Program-made: the position numbers and the translations under genes
In this document: positions 1-6,587 of the stretch, in pieces
How the letters are laid out: each line of letters begins with the position of its first letter
Position numbering within the stretch: position 1 is the stretch's first letter
Notes under the pieces: generated by a model
What the model saw: the letters and a program-made list of their open reading frames with translations, nothing else
Told to the model about the DNA's origin: nothing
Database searches by the model: none
From: Chloroflexota bacterium
GTDB lineage: Bacteria > Chloroflexota > Limnocylindria > Limnocylindrales > CSP1-4
NCBI GenBank assembly: GCA_005882635.1
Contig: VBFG01000002.1
Span: 1-33,049, forward strand
DNA length: 33,049 nt
Reading direction: 5' to 3'

Positions 1-155
1 TCGCCGTCGGCCATCGTGACGACGCGATAGCCGTCCCGGGAGAGGAGCGTCTCGAGGAGGGCACGGTTGGCGGCGTCGTCCTCGACGACCAGGACCACCG
101 GACCGATTCGGTCCGGCGACTCCCCCCGACGGGCACCCTGCCCGTGATCAACCAT
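1..155 (-). CDS. Response regulator receiver-domain protein, 5' part only
   Basis: The gene runs off the left edge, so only its first 51 residues are visible. After about 18 polar residues comes the start of a CheY-like receiver domain: a beta strand followed by the acidic pair (VVLVVEDDAANRALLETLL). The two Asp would bind Mg2+ next to the phosphorylated Asp, which lies beyond the edge. The ATG at 155-153 is preceded at 7 nt by GGGAG on the minus strand. Whether an output domain follows, or whether this is the tail receiver of a hybrid kinase, cannot be seen. The receiver assignment is secure; the pathway is unknown. Confidence 0.8.
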   Translation of the reverse strand, partial: MVDHGQGARRGESPDRIGPVVLVVEDDAANRALLETLLSRDGYRVVTMADG

Positions 156-349
156 CTTGAACTCCCACGGCGGCGGGCGCGATCACGCGTGCGATGCAGG
201 GTGACGAACGAATGACTCGCGGTCGATAGCCCAGAAGGCCCTGCCGCCCGTTAGCGCTTTGCTCCCAAGCGCTCATCCACGGCCGCGGCGTACGGGGATG
301 GCCACGTCGCGATGGCGCGCGGTCGCTGAGGACCCCGCACACTGACGCG

Positions 350-1336
350 ATGGCACCAGCGGAGCGCCGGGGACCCCACGATCGCATCGGCCGTCCCCGC
401 GGCATGCCGCTCCGCCGAGCTCGCCACGCGTCGCGCGCGACCTTCGTTCTCCTCGTCGCCGGTGTGCTCGCTGCGTGTAGCGGGGGCTCGTCGGCCGGCC
501 CTTCGTCGCCTCCGGCGAGCCCGCTCACCGAGGCCGCGGCGAAGATCGCGCTCATGAGCCGCTTCGGACCCCTGGTCTACTGCGACCCCGACTTCTACCC
601 GATCGCGCGAGAGGACGAGTCCGAGGCCGCCAAGGGTCACGTGAAGGACATGCAGGCCGACAACGTGGTCTGGGCGGCGATCGCGGCCCATTTCGGGTTC
701 GATCCGGCGTCGACGCCGACCGGTGACGGCCTCCTCACGGTCTACCGCGCATGGAAGATGATGCGAGCCCTCACCCTCACCCGGTCGTCCGACGGCTGGA
801 GCTTCGACGCGCCGTTCGGCGGTGTCGGGCCCGATCCGAGCGCCTCGGAGAGGGTGACCCGCGTCGCGGGGACGATCGCCGCGGACGGAACCATCACGGT
901 CGCCACGCAGGAGCCGGGCGGCTCGCCACCGTGCCCGATCTGCCTCGCCCGCGGCACGAAGATCGCGACTCCCGGCGGCGAAATCGCCGTCGAGGCGCTC
1001 CGCTCCGGCGATCCTGTGTGGACCCTGGATGCGTCCGGGCGACGCGTCGCGTCGACGATCGTTCAGGTCGGCTCGACGCCTGTGCCGCCGACCCACCGGG
1101 TCGTCCGATTGCAGCTGGCGGATGGACGCCTCGTCCTCGTGTCGCCGGGCCACCCATTACCAGACGGTCGTCCGGTCGCCTCGCTCGGCGTAGGGGACAC
1201 CTACGACGGAGCGGTCGTGACCTCGGCGGATCTGGCCCCGTACGACGGCGGACGGACCTTCGATGTCCTGCCCGCAGGCGACACCGGGGTCTACTGGGCG
1301 AACGGGATCGAGCTGGGGAGCACCCTGTTCCGCTGA
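350..1336 (+). CDS. Lipoprotein with C-terminal Hint (hedgehog/intein-like) domain
   Basis: 328 residues. A basic N-terminus and hydrophobic stretch (about 30-42) end in a lipobox, VLAAC, with the lipidated Cys at 43, so the protein should be anchored outside the membrane. Residues 44-190 match no family I recognise. Residues 198-328 look like a Hint domain: block A starts at Cys198 (CLARGTKI), then an EALRSGDPVWTLD strand pair, a block B-like SPGH (264-268), and a block F-like end, TFDVLPAGDTGVYWANGIEL. The usual terminal His-Asn is replaced by Gly-Ser-Thr, so true splicing is unlikely; thioester chemistry at Cys198 remains possible. Cys195 is a nearby alternative nucleophile. A start at ATG 404 is also possible, but CACACT lies 6 nt before ATG 350, the spacing seen at other apparently leaderless genes here. 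The Hint call rests on motif reading only. Confidence 0.72.
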   Translation: MAPAERRGPHDRIGRPRGMPLRRARHASRATFVLLVAGVLAACSGGSSAGPSSPPASPLTEAAAKIALMSRFGPLVYCDPDFYPIAREDESEAAKGHVKDMQADNVVWAAIAAHFGFDPASTPTGDGLLTVYRAWKMMRALTLTRSSDGWSFDAPFGGVGPDPSASERVTRVAGTIAADGTITVATQEPGGSPPCPICLARGTKIATPGGEIAVEALRSGDPVWTLDASGRRVASTIVQVGSTPVPPTHRVVRLQLADGRLVLVSPGHPLPDGRPVASLGVGDTYDGAVVTSADLAPYDGGRTFDVLPAGDTGVYWANGIELGSTLFR

Positions 1337-1366
1337 TCCGGGCCGTCCCGGGCCAAATGAGTCCCG

Positions 1367-1570
1367 CTAGATCTCGTGGCTGAGCTCCCGTTCGGCAACG
1401 GCCTTGTCCCGCAGGCCTTTCGCGACCTCCTCGACCTGCTCGGAGATTCGATCGACCCGAGCATCCCTGGGGTCAAGGTCCGTCTTCTCCTCTTCCAGGC
1501 GCTTCAGGGTATCCGCGTCGCGTTGAATGGACTCCTCGGTCGCTCGTAGGTCGTTCTGCTGGTCGGGCAT
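1367..1570 (-). CDS. Small charged coiled-coil protein (67 aa)
   Basis: A 67-residue, highly charged protein with no Cys and no membrane segment. Residues 10-65 are almost continuous heptad-like Glu/Asp/Lys/Arg/Leu helix (for example KRLEEEKTDLD), suggesting a coiled coil. The ATG at 1570 has a strong Shine-Dalgarno, AGGAGG, 11 nt upstream. Its first 98 bases overlap the 3' end of the upstream minus-strand gene in another frame, so the two may be translationally coupled. I do not recognise a family. A scaffold or stress-related role would be guesswork. Confidence 0.6.
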   Translation of the reverse strand: MPDQQNDLRATEESIQRDADTLKRLEEEKTDLDPRDARVDRISEQVEEVAKGLRDKAVAERELSHEI

Positions 1571-1817
1571 CGAACGCTTGTCCTCCTGACTGGGCAGGCT
1601 GAGCGCGAGAGGCGATCCAGTGGCCATCGCGGTAGACGTACCAGAGGCGACCGGACTCACCGGAGAGGTCCCTCGCGTGTACCACGGCACGGGGGTAGAT
1701 CGACCGCAGGCGGCGCTCCAGCTCAGCGATCGACACGACGCCGTGATCCACGAGAATCTCGGCGAAGGCGCCGAAGACGCCGTCGTTGGCTGGGTTCACG
1801 ATCAAGGTCGGTCGCAT
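1473..1817 (-). CDS. Hypothetical protein (114 aa) overlapping the downstream gene
   Basis: The first 70 or so residues look like a real folded domain: a hydrophobic start (RPTLIVNPANDGVF), a helix (FAEILVDHGVVSIAELERRL) and a final strand motif, GRLWYVYRDGHW. The last 33 residues are low-complexity and lie in the region shared with the next gene, so the ancestral protein may have ended earlier. A frameshift could have extended it. ATG 1817 has GGGGA 5 nt upstream. The SIAELERRL segment resembles small DNA-binding or adaptor helices, but I cannot name a family. Function unknown. Confidence 0.5.
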   Translation of the reverse strand: MRPTLIVNPANDGVFGAFAEILVDHGVVSIAELERRLRSIYPRAVVHARDLSGESGRLWYVYRDGHWIASRAQPAQSGGQAFDARPAERPTSDRGVHSTRRGYPEAPGRGEDGP

Positions 1818-2007
1818 CCATTCCCCGCTGCTTTCATCGAGTGTCGTCCGGGAATGGAGTTGGATGGAACAACGGAGCGTGGGTCGGGTCGCAACGGCGT
1901 TGCATTTCCATACACGGGCGGCCGCGGGTCGGGAATCGTGCGACGATCATCGTTCTGAAGGCAGGCCCGGACGCGCTTCACCGTCGGGCCTGGGCAAGGA
2001 GGACCGG

Positions 2008-2256
2008 ATGCCGACCTACATGGACATGCACGACATCCCCGGGGTCAAGGCTGAGGACGTCGTCGGCGCACACGAAGCCGATGTTCGGGTCCAGGGCAAG
2101 TACGGCGTGAACTACAAGCACTACTGGGTCGACGAGGCCGAAGGCAAGGTGTTCTGCCTCGTCGATGCGCCCGACCGGGAGACCGCGACGAAGGTCCATC
2201 GCGAGGCGCACGGCCTCGAGGCGCACACGCTCTACGAGGTCCAGCAAGGCGCCTGA
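2008..2256 (+). CDS. DUF4242 (SCO4226-like nickel-binding) protein
   Basis: An 82-residue protein with the DUF4242 layout: a ferredoxin-like small alpha/beta fold opening with PTYMDMHDIPGVKAEDV and a central strand pair, YGVNYKHYWVDEAEGKVFCLVDAP, followed by a helix (TATKVHREAHGL). Related actinobacterial proteins (SCO4226) bind nickel. Candidate ligands here are the His in the MDMHD, HYW and REAHGL segments, but metal binding is inferred from the family. The start is clear: AAGGAGG lies 5 nt before ATG 2008. An upstream in-frame ATG exists but lacks such a signal. The gene stands alone, convergent with the next minus-strand gene. Confidence 0.8.
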   Translation: MPTYMDMHDIPGVKAEDVVGAHEADVRVQGKYGVNYKHYWVDEAEGKVFCLVDAPDRETATKVHREAHGLEAHTLYEVQQGA

Positions 2257-2311
2257 AGGCGGCGCCCTGGCCTCGATCCTGGTTGCGAGGCGTTCCCCCG
2301 ACGATCCGGAT

Positions 2312-2503
2312 CTACGACCGGATCGGTGCGGAGTATTCCTCCGCGTGCTCCTGGCGGTCCTTCGCCTTCGTCCGTTCCATGATCTCCAGGGTTTCCGCGA
2401 CGGACCGCCCGTTCTCGTCAGCGGCGCGCTTGATGTCTTCGTAGGTGATGTTCGATTCGCCCATCTCGAGGTGGGCGTCCATGCAACCGCAGGTCAGGCA
2501 CAT
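2312..2503 (-). CDS. Small CxxCxC protein (63 aa)
   Basis: A 63-residue protein that begins with a Cys cluster, MCLTCGCMDAH, able to bind a metal (Cys2, Cys5, Cys7 and His11). A conserved-looking helical part follows (NITYEDIKRAADENGRSV), then a charged tail. Short proteins of this style are widespread and uncharacterised in high-GC bacteria. AAGGAGG sits 9 nt before ATG 2503 on the minus strand, one of the best ribosome-binding sites in the window. It lies 91 nt downstream of mgsA on the same strand and could be co-transcribed with it. Function unknown. Confidence 0.7.
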   Translation of the reverse strand: MCLTCGCMDAHLEMGESNITYEDIKRAADENGRSVAETLEIMERTKAKDRQEHAEEYSAPIRS

Positions 2504-2594
2504 CGGCTTCGGCCTCCTTCACTTCAGTGTGGTCAGCAGCCGGAATTGTTCGCGACGACCCGTCTGAAGTTCGTCAACAAGACTCGCCCGTTGA

Positions 2595-3080
2595 TCAAGT
2601 CGTCCTTGCTGATCGCCCAGGTTCCCCGTTGGAGGCCAGGGGTCGGTCGACGTAGGACCGGTAGTCGGGCAGCTGGCGCTCGTAGTCGCTCGTCATGAGC
2701 GGCGACGAGATCATGAAGTCGGCCGTCGCCCGATTGCAGGCCACGGGGATGTTCCAGACGACGGCGAGTCGAAGGAGCGCCTTCACGTCCGGATCGTGTG
2801 GCTGTGGCTCGAGCGGATCCCAGAAGAACACCAGGAAGTCGATCTCGCCGTCGGCGATGAGTGCGCCAAGCTGCTGATCGCCGCCAAGCGGTCCGCTGCG
2901 GAGCTTCTGCACTGGGACGTCGAGCTCTTCCTCGAGGAGCGTTCCGGTCGTTCCGGTGGCGACGAGATCGTGGGCCGCAAGGAGCCCCAGGTTGAACCTG
3001 GCCCAGGCAATGAGGTCGGGCTTCTTGTTGTCGTGGGCGACGAGCCCGATCCGCTTTCGAGCGCCGAGTTCAGCTTCCAC
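2595..3080 (-). CDS. mgsA: Methylglyoxal synthase
   Basis: Converts dihydroxyacetone phosphate to methylglyoxal and phosphate, a cytosolic bypass of lower glycolysis. The 161-residue length is close to the usual 150. Family signatures are all present: RIGLVAHDNKKPDL near the N-terminus (the His and Lys that bind substrate), the phosphate loop VATGTTGTLLEE, LRSGPLGGDQQLGALI with the catalytic Asp of GGD, and FFWDPLEPQPHDPDVKALLR with the second conserved Asp and His. The start is GTG 3080, with GAGGTG 5 nt upstream. The pathway link to glpD, which produces the substrate, lies elsewhere in this window. Very secure call. Confidence 0.95.
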   Translation of the reverse strand: MEAELGARKRIGLVAHDNKKPDLIAWARFNLGLLAAHDLVATGTTGTLLEEELDVPVQKLRSGPLGGDQQLGALIADGEIDFLVFFWDPLEPQPHDPDVKALLRLAVVWNIPVACNRATADFMISSPLMTSDYERQLPDYRSYVDRPLASNGEPGRSARTT

Positions 3081-3207
3081 GCGAGCACCTCGATGCAGGG
3101 AGCGTGCCGTTCAACTCCGCGACGCCTGCCGAGTACATGCCTGGTTCCCAGATGGTCATCCGCCATGGCTGGCGAGGAGACGACGATTCTCCAGGACGGT
3201 CAGCCGC

Positions 3208-3939
3208 CTAGGCCGACCCTGACCGCACGGAGGTCACGACGAAGGCTTCGCGGCACCAAAGCACGATCTCTGCGGCAGTCGGCGCTCGCAAGTCGGGCTC
3301 TAGCTGCGCGGCGACGACTCGGCAGGAAGCGGCTGCGGGATCGTCGAAGTGGCCAGTCACGATCATGATCGCACCACGGACGAACTTCGTCTGGTCGACC
3401 CCAGAACCGGGTGCCGCGTAAACGTCCAGCGTCGGCCCGCCGATAAAGGCGATCATCAGCGTGTCGTCTGGCGGGGCCGAGCGATGGGTCCACGCAACGG
3501 CGTCTAATCCGGGCCAGGACCCGGCCGTGCCGGGAGGCGCGAGGAAGGCCGCCGGTGGACACCATAGCCACGCCGGGTCGACCTGAATCGGGACGCAATC
3601 GACTTCCGTGGCCACGGCGGTCGCCTGGAACGTCACGGCTGATCGGCCGAAGCAGGCGAGTCGTTCGCCGTGATGCAGAGCTAGGATCAACGCCAGGTCT
3701 GGGCGCGGACTAGGACAGCCGCCGAGCGGCGAGCGAACAGGTTCGGGGGCCACCGCCGGAATGAGCGAGTTCAGATCGCTCGGAGGCGGAAGCGCCGAGG
3801 TCACATCGGTTGGAGGTCTGTGGCTGACCACGTCGGACGGCTGCAACGACGGGTTCGCCGCGGAGCAGCCGATAGCCGCGGCGGACAGCACAAGCACACC
3901 AAGCATCACGCCTAGTCGCGGTGGCATCGGGCGAGCCAT
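3208..3939 (-). CDS. Putative lipoprotein of unknown function
   Basis: 243 residues starting with a signal peptide (basic MARPMPPR, hydrophobic core, lipobox-like AAAIGC with Cys25). A Pro/Ser-rich spacer to about residue 60 would hold the globular part off the membrane. The rest is a beta-rich domain with Cys at several places (GGCPSPRPDL, RLACFG, VDCVPI, LWCPP, SCRVV, LWCRE), which suggests disulfides in an extracytoplasmic setting. I do not recognise the family. TAACAC lies 6 nt before ATG 3939 on the minus strand, close to the TANNNT box seen at other genes here. Three GAACCTG copies lie just upstream (3953, 3971 and 4004). Confidence 0.65.
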   Translation of the reverse strand: MARPMPPRLGVMLGVLVLSAAAIGCSAANPSLQPSDVVSHRPPTDVTSALPPPSDLNSLIPAVAPEPVRSPLGGCPSPRPDLALILALHHGERLACFGRSAVTFQATAVATEVDCVPIQVDPAWLWCPPAAFLAPPGTAGSWPGLDAVAWTHRSAPPDDTLMIAFIGGPTLDVYAAPGSGVDQTKFVRGAIMIVTGHFDDPAAASCRVVAAQLEPDLRAPTAAEIVLWCREAFVVTSVRSGSA

Positions 3940-4075
3940 CTTCGGGTGTTACGAACCTGTGACGAACAGGGAACCTGCATGTTACCGACCACTAGCGCCG
4001 TGCGAACCTGAGCGGCCTGTGGTTCTACGAGGTGTCCGGGTAGGCGCCGGATGGGACTGTCTACAGGGAACTTAG

Positions 4076-4107
4076 GGCCTGTGGCCTATTTCCCCGATCA
4101 GATCGGC
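4076..4107 (+). repeat. Left terminal inverted repeat of the IS5-like element
   Basis: Starts GGCCTGTGGCC (4076-4086), continues TATTTC, then CCCG and GATCGGC. Compared with the right end, 11 of the first 11 bases are identical, and about 27 of 32 overall allowing one gap. TTA lies immediately outside, with one unmatched G between. Confidence 0.78.
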
Positions 4108-4113
4108 TGAGAG

Positions 4114-4158
4114 CGTGACAATGAAGGTGTCACGACCCGGTGGCACGGTCCGACCGTG
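4114..4158. repeat. Two perfect inverted repeats inside the left end of the element
   Basis: CGTGACA (4114-4120) pairs with TGTCACG (4128-4134) across 7 nt, and CACGGTC (4144-4150) pairs with GACCGTG (4152-4158) across 1 nt. They lie just downstream of the DUF2652 stop (4191, minus strand) and inside the left end. They could be a transcription stop or a transposase-binding site. No T-run follows, so a terminator is only a possibility. Confidence 0.4.
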
Positions 4159-4190
4159 GCCTTCGCGATCGCCCCGATAGCCAAAGACGA

Positions 4191-4868
4191 TCAGTCGACG
4201 CGGAGAACCTGGGTGACGGCCTCGGGCGAGTTCTCGCCGACATCGATCACCCGCCCCTGAACCTGGCCCGCGTCAGGGTAATCCTCGAGATGCTCGACAC
4301 CAATGCCCGTTAGCCCGAGTCCGGCGGCCGCTGCGTCGGTGACGAACAGGTACGCTCGATACCCGAGGCGCGACTGGATGGAGTTCTTCAGGAGGCGGTG
4401 AGCGACGTTGACCGCTGGGCCGAGGAGCTCGGGATTGGAGCCGACCGTCTGGCGCACCGCCTGGCCCCGATGCAGCACCATCTTGAGGTTCAGACTACCG
4501 ACGACAGGGCAGGCTGTGCAGATGTGGTCCGACGCGCTCTTCCCGTGCTCTCGCACGACGTAGAAGGCGCGGTAGACGGCCCGGAGCCGATCGAGCACCG
4601 CTTCCCCCTGACCATCGAGACCCTCGGCCGGCGCGACGGCGAACACGGCATCGCCCTCGAGCTTGGCGATATCGAAGGCCGGCTGCACGCCCTCGACCAC
4701 GGCGTCGAGGAGGGCGCCCACCACCTCGTACCCGGCTGGTATGCCTGAGCTGAAGTCCACGCCGTGCGCCTGCTCGACGCCGTTCAAGAACGCCGTGTAG
4801 CCGGAGATATCGGCGAGCAGCAGGTAGCGCTGGCCCGCGACGGGATCGGCTTGGGTCGGAATCGCCAT
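4191..4868 (-). CDS. DUF2652 protein, class III nucleotide cyclase-like
   Basis: 225 residues. The N-terminal strand YLLLADISGYTAFL (about 15-28) and KLEGDAVFAV (69-78) match the two metal-binding segments of class III adenylate/guanylate cyclases, with Asp20 and Asp73 both present. A third segment, LHRGQAVRQTVGSN, and ELLGPAVNVAHRLLKNS correspond to the later cyclase core, where AVNVAHRLL resembles the AVNLAARL region of true cyclases. These features place it in DUF2652, a family of cyclase-fold proteins whose product is not established. A CxxC (116-119) is visible. ATG 4868 has no Shine-Dalgarno. The gene lies between the inverted ends of the IS5-like element, on the same strand as the transposase. 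Confidence 0.8.
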   Translation of the reverse strand: MAIPTQADPVAGQRYLLLADISGYTAFLNGVEQAHGVDFSSGIPAGYEVVGALLDAVVEGVQPAFDIAKLEGDAVFAVAPAEGLDGQGEAVLDRLRAVYRAFYVVREHGKSASDHICTACPVVGSLNLKMVLHRGQAVRQTVGSNPELLGPAVNVAHRLLKNSIQSRLGYRAYLFVTDAAAAGLGLTGIGVEHLEDYPDAGQVQGRVIDVGENSPEAVTQVLRVD

Positions 4869-5000
4869 CGGCGGTCAGGATCGTACTCCGGCTACCGCTC
4901 GGGAAGCCGTCCCCAACGGGCCGCTGAGCGTCAGCTCCCTCGGCCTTGGCTGGCTCCCTTCACACCGCGGTCCTGTTGACCTGCAGGCCGAGGATGCGGG

Positions 5001-5771
5001 TCAGGTCGATGCGCGCCAGGCGAAGTAACCGACCGAGGCGACTTCCAGCCAGGTCCGCGCGGAGGCGACGGTGCCCTCGTAGCAGCGCGACAGCCGGCGC
5101 CAGCGGCCGAGCTGGGCAAAGGCGTGCTCACCTTGACCAACGGTCGGAGCGGTATGAAGGCCGGGCCGCCCCGCCGGCGTGCGCATGATGTCGGGGCTGA
5201 GACCCTTGCGCGCGGCGAGGCGGGCGAGACCGGTGTAGGCGCGGTCGCCGACGATCGCCCGCAGGCGGGGCAGATCATCGATCCGCTCGCGCAGCAGCTC
5301 CCGGGCGGCGACCACGTCGTGCGGTCGGGCTGAGCACGCGTCGGCCGCGAGCGGCAGGCCCAGGATCTCGACCAGAAGCGTCCGCTTGGTGCCGATCGTC
5401 CGCCCGCCGCGGCCGCCCGGCTCGTGGAACGTCGGCCCATAGCGACCGCCCGTCACGGTCTGGGCGTCGATCATGAACATCGACGGCGCCGGCTCGCGCT
5501 CGTGGAGGACCCGGACGATCGCCGCCAGGGCCATCGCCGCCGCCCAGACCTCGTTGGCGCGCCAGCGCCGCCACTGGGCCCAGACCGCGGTCCACGCCCC
5601 GTACCGCTCGGGCAGGTAGCGACACTGACAGCCGGTCCTCGCGATGAACAGCATCGCGTCCACCATCTGTCGGCGCGGGATGACCGCCGGCGCGCTACGG
5701 CGGCCGGCTGGATCGAACAGGTCGGCGACGAGCTCCCACTGCTCGTCGGAGAGGGCGATCGCGAAGCTCAT
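5001..5771 (-). CDS. IS5-family DDE transposase
   Basis: A 256-residue intact transposase. The N-terminus has the LSDEQWELVADLF helix typical of IS5 (DUF4096) proteins and a GCQCRYLPERYG segment. The catalytic triad reads Asp102 (FMIDAQTVT), Asp176 (AIVGDRAYTG) and Glu215 in GEHAFAQLGRWRRLSRCYE. The last segment matches the Y-R-E signature except that His replaces the Arg expected right after Glu215 (the family usually has VER). No stops or frameshifts are visible, so it may still be active. It lies about 80 bp from the right inverted end and is read away from it. CACGAT lies 8 nt before ATG 5771 and there is no Shine-Dalgarno. Confidence 0.9.
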   Translation of the reverse strand: MSFAIALSDEQWELVADLFDPAGRRSAPAVIPRRQMVDAMLFIARTGCQCRYLPERYGAWTAVWAQWRRWRANEVWAAAMALAAIVRVLHEREPAPSMFMIDAQTVTGGRYGPTFHEPGGRGGRTIGTKRTLLVEILGLPLAADACSARPHDVVAARELLRERIDDLPRLRAIVGDRAYTGLARLAARKGLSPDIMRTPAGRPGLHTAPTVGQGEHAFAQLGRWRRLSRCYEGTVASARTWLEVASVGYFAWRAST

Positions 5772-5819
5772 CGTCCGCGATCGTGGCCGCCGTCCGTGAC
5801 AGCTCAGCCGTCAGAACCG

Positions 5820-5852
5820 GGCGATCCGAACGGGAGAATTCGGCCACAGGCC
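5820..5852 (-). repeat. Right terminal inverted repeat of the IS5-like element
   Basis: On the minus strand it reads GGCCTGTGGCC then GAATTC, T, CCCG and GGATCGCC, matching the left end with one extra T. A single A separates it from TTA at 5854-5856, the same triplet as outside the left end. Confidence 0.78.
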
Positions 5853-5853
5853 A

Positions 5854-6126
5854 TTAGTCGAAGGGATATGACAATCGAGCCTATGCGCGCAAGGGCGGGC
5901 GAGATCATGGCAGGGCGCAGAACAGGTCGGCGGCGGCGCCCAAACCGATCGGAATCGGGCTCAAGAATCAAGCAAAGTGGCGGGCGGCCCCGACGTATGG
6001 CGAACAAACCGGGAAATAGTCAGGCGAAGCTGGCACGATCGAACCTCCTCGGCGCGGGATCCGAGTGAGGGTCGAAACCGCAACATTTGGTGGTTCAGCG
6101 GAGGCTGTGCCCTGGATGTTGCGGCG
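5854..6126. other. Gene-free gap between the IS5-like element and tRNA-Gln
   Basis: About 270 bp with visibly lower GC than the neighbours. It holds only short Arg-rich open frames without ribosome-binding sites or recognisable motifs. I see no convincing gene, terminator or repeat. It may be decayed DNA next to the insertion. Confidence 0.4.
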
Positions 6127-6201
6127 TGGCTGGCGAGGAAGGATTCGAACCTTCGATCTCCTGATCCAGAGTCAGGCGCCTTACCGCTTGGCCACTCGCC
6201 A
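6127..6201 (-). tRNA. tRNA-Gln (anticodon CTG)
   Basis: On the minus strand the 75-nt gene starts TGGCGAG, pairs with CTCGCCA at its 3' end, then has discriminator G and an encoded CCA. The anticodon arm is CCTGA-CTCTGGA-TCAGG, giving anticodon CTG (codon CAG). The T arm carries GGTTCGAATCC. All stems pair, so it should be functional. Confidence 0.95.
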
Positions 6202-6212
6202 GTGCCGCCGAG

Positions 6213-6242
6213 AGCCTACCGCTTCCACCTGATCCGGGCCAA
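6213..6242 (-). promoter_or_regulatory. Promoter of tRNA-Gln
   Basis: On the minus strand TTGGCC (6242-6237) and TAGGCT (6218-6213) are 18 nt apart, with the -10 box 11 nt before the tRNA 5' end. They resemble sigma-70 -35 and -10 boxes. Confidence 0.5.
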
Positions 6243-6248
6243 GTGAGT

Positions 6249-6515
6249 TCACGGGATTGGACCGGTCTCGTTGCGGGTTTCAAGGCGGGCCGTTCCGCAC
6301 AGGCCGGCCCCTGGTTGACGCGTCAGTGAGCCCTCGACGACAGGATCGCAACCCACGAGCGCCGCAGCCGCGACCATCCCCAACGCAACCAGTCCTGAAC
6401 GCCTCGGTGCGCGAGCGTGGCTCCGCCGCTGCCGTCCACCTCGCCACCTTACGGCGGGGAGCGGAGGAAAACGCCTGAGTGCCCCTCCGAAACGGGCGTC
6501 CGCCGTCGTTGACAT
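6249..6515 (-). CDS. Possible short lipoprotein (88 aa)
   Basis: The only feature of note is a hydrophobic segment ending in a lipobox-like sequence, GMVAAAALVGC, after an Arg-rich stretch, followed by 32 residues with one more Cys. The N-terminal part before the signal is unusually long and basic, and no closer in-frame start is visible. There is no Shine-Dalgarno. It could be a real small lipoprotein or chance in GC-rich DNA. The rest of the 6202-6587 interval holds only the tRNA and secreted-protein promoters. Confidence 0.25.
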   Translation of the reverse strand: MSTTADARFGGALRRFPPLPAVRWRGGRQRRSHARAPRRSGLVALGMVAAAALVGCDPVVEGSLTRQPGAGLCGTARLETRNETGPIP

Positions 6516-6538
6516 GTCGTACAGACGGGCTCAGTCTG
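6509..6538 (+). promoter_or_regulatory. Possible promoter of the secreted-protein gene
   Basis: A perfect TTGACA (6509-6514) is followed after 17 nt by a weak -10, CAGTCT. The inverted repeat CAGAC/GTCTG (6522-6526 and 6534-6538) overlaps the -10 and could bind a regulator. The -10 match is poor. Confidence 0.35.
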
Positions 6539-6587
6539 GGCCGGCGGAGGCGCGACGCGAGCGCTGCGAGCGATGGGAGGGGTTCCA

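Larger units (their letters stand above)
4075..5853 (-). mobile_element. IS5-family element carrying a DUF2652 passenger gene
   Basis: Two inverted ends define a unit of about 1.78 kb. The left end begins GGCCTGTGGCC at 4076 and the right end is its exact complement finishing at 5852. With one gap the match extends to about 27 of 32 bases. TTA lies just outside both ends (4072-4074 and 5854-5856), the 3-bp TNA target duplication expected of IS1031/IS427-type IS5 elements. Inside, the transposase (5001-5771) is read leftward from near the right end, as expected. Some 0.9 kb between its stop and the left end is occupied by the DUF2652 gene. A bare IS5 element would be about 0.85-1.1 kb, so the extra gene looks like cargo. 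Confidence 0.75.

Noticed and set aside
2521-2570. Inverted repeat ACTTCAG/CTGAAGT upstream of the small Cys protein gene.
   Set aside because: Short 7-bp arms 36 nt apart with no other signal.
4942-4951. GGCCTTGGCT close to the transposase 3' end, considered as the true left end of a short IS.
   Set aside because: It matches the right end only with a gap and a mismatch, and lacks the neighbouring TTA; the 4076 end is far better.
5869-6068. A 66-codon Arg-rich open frame between the IS5-like element and tRNA-Gln.
   Set aside because: No ribosome site, no motif, composition unlike the surrounding genes.
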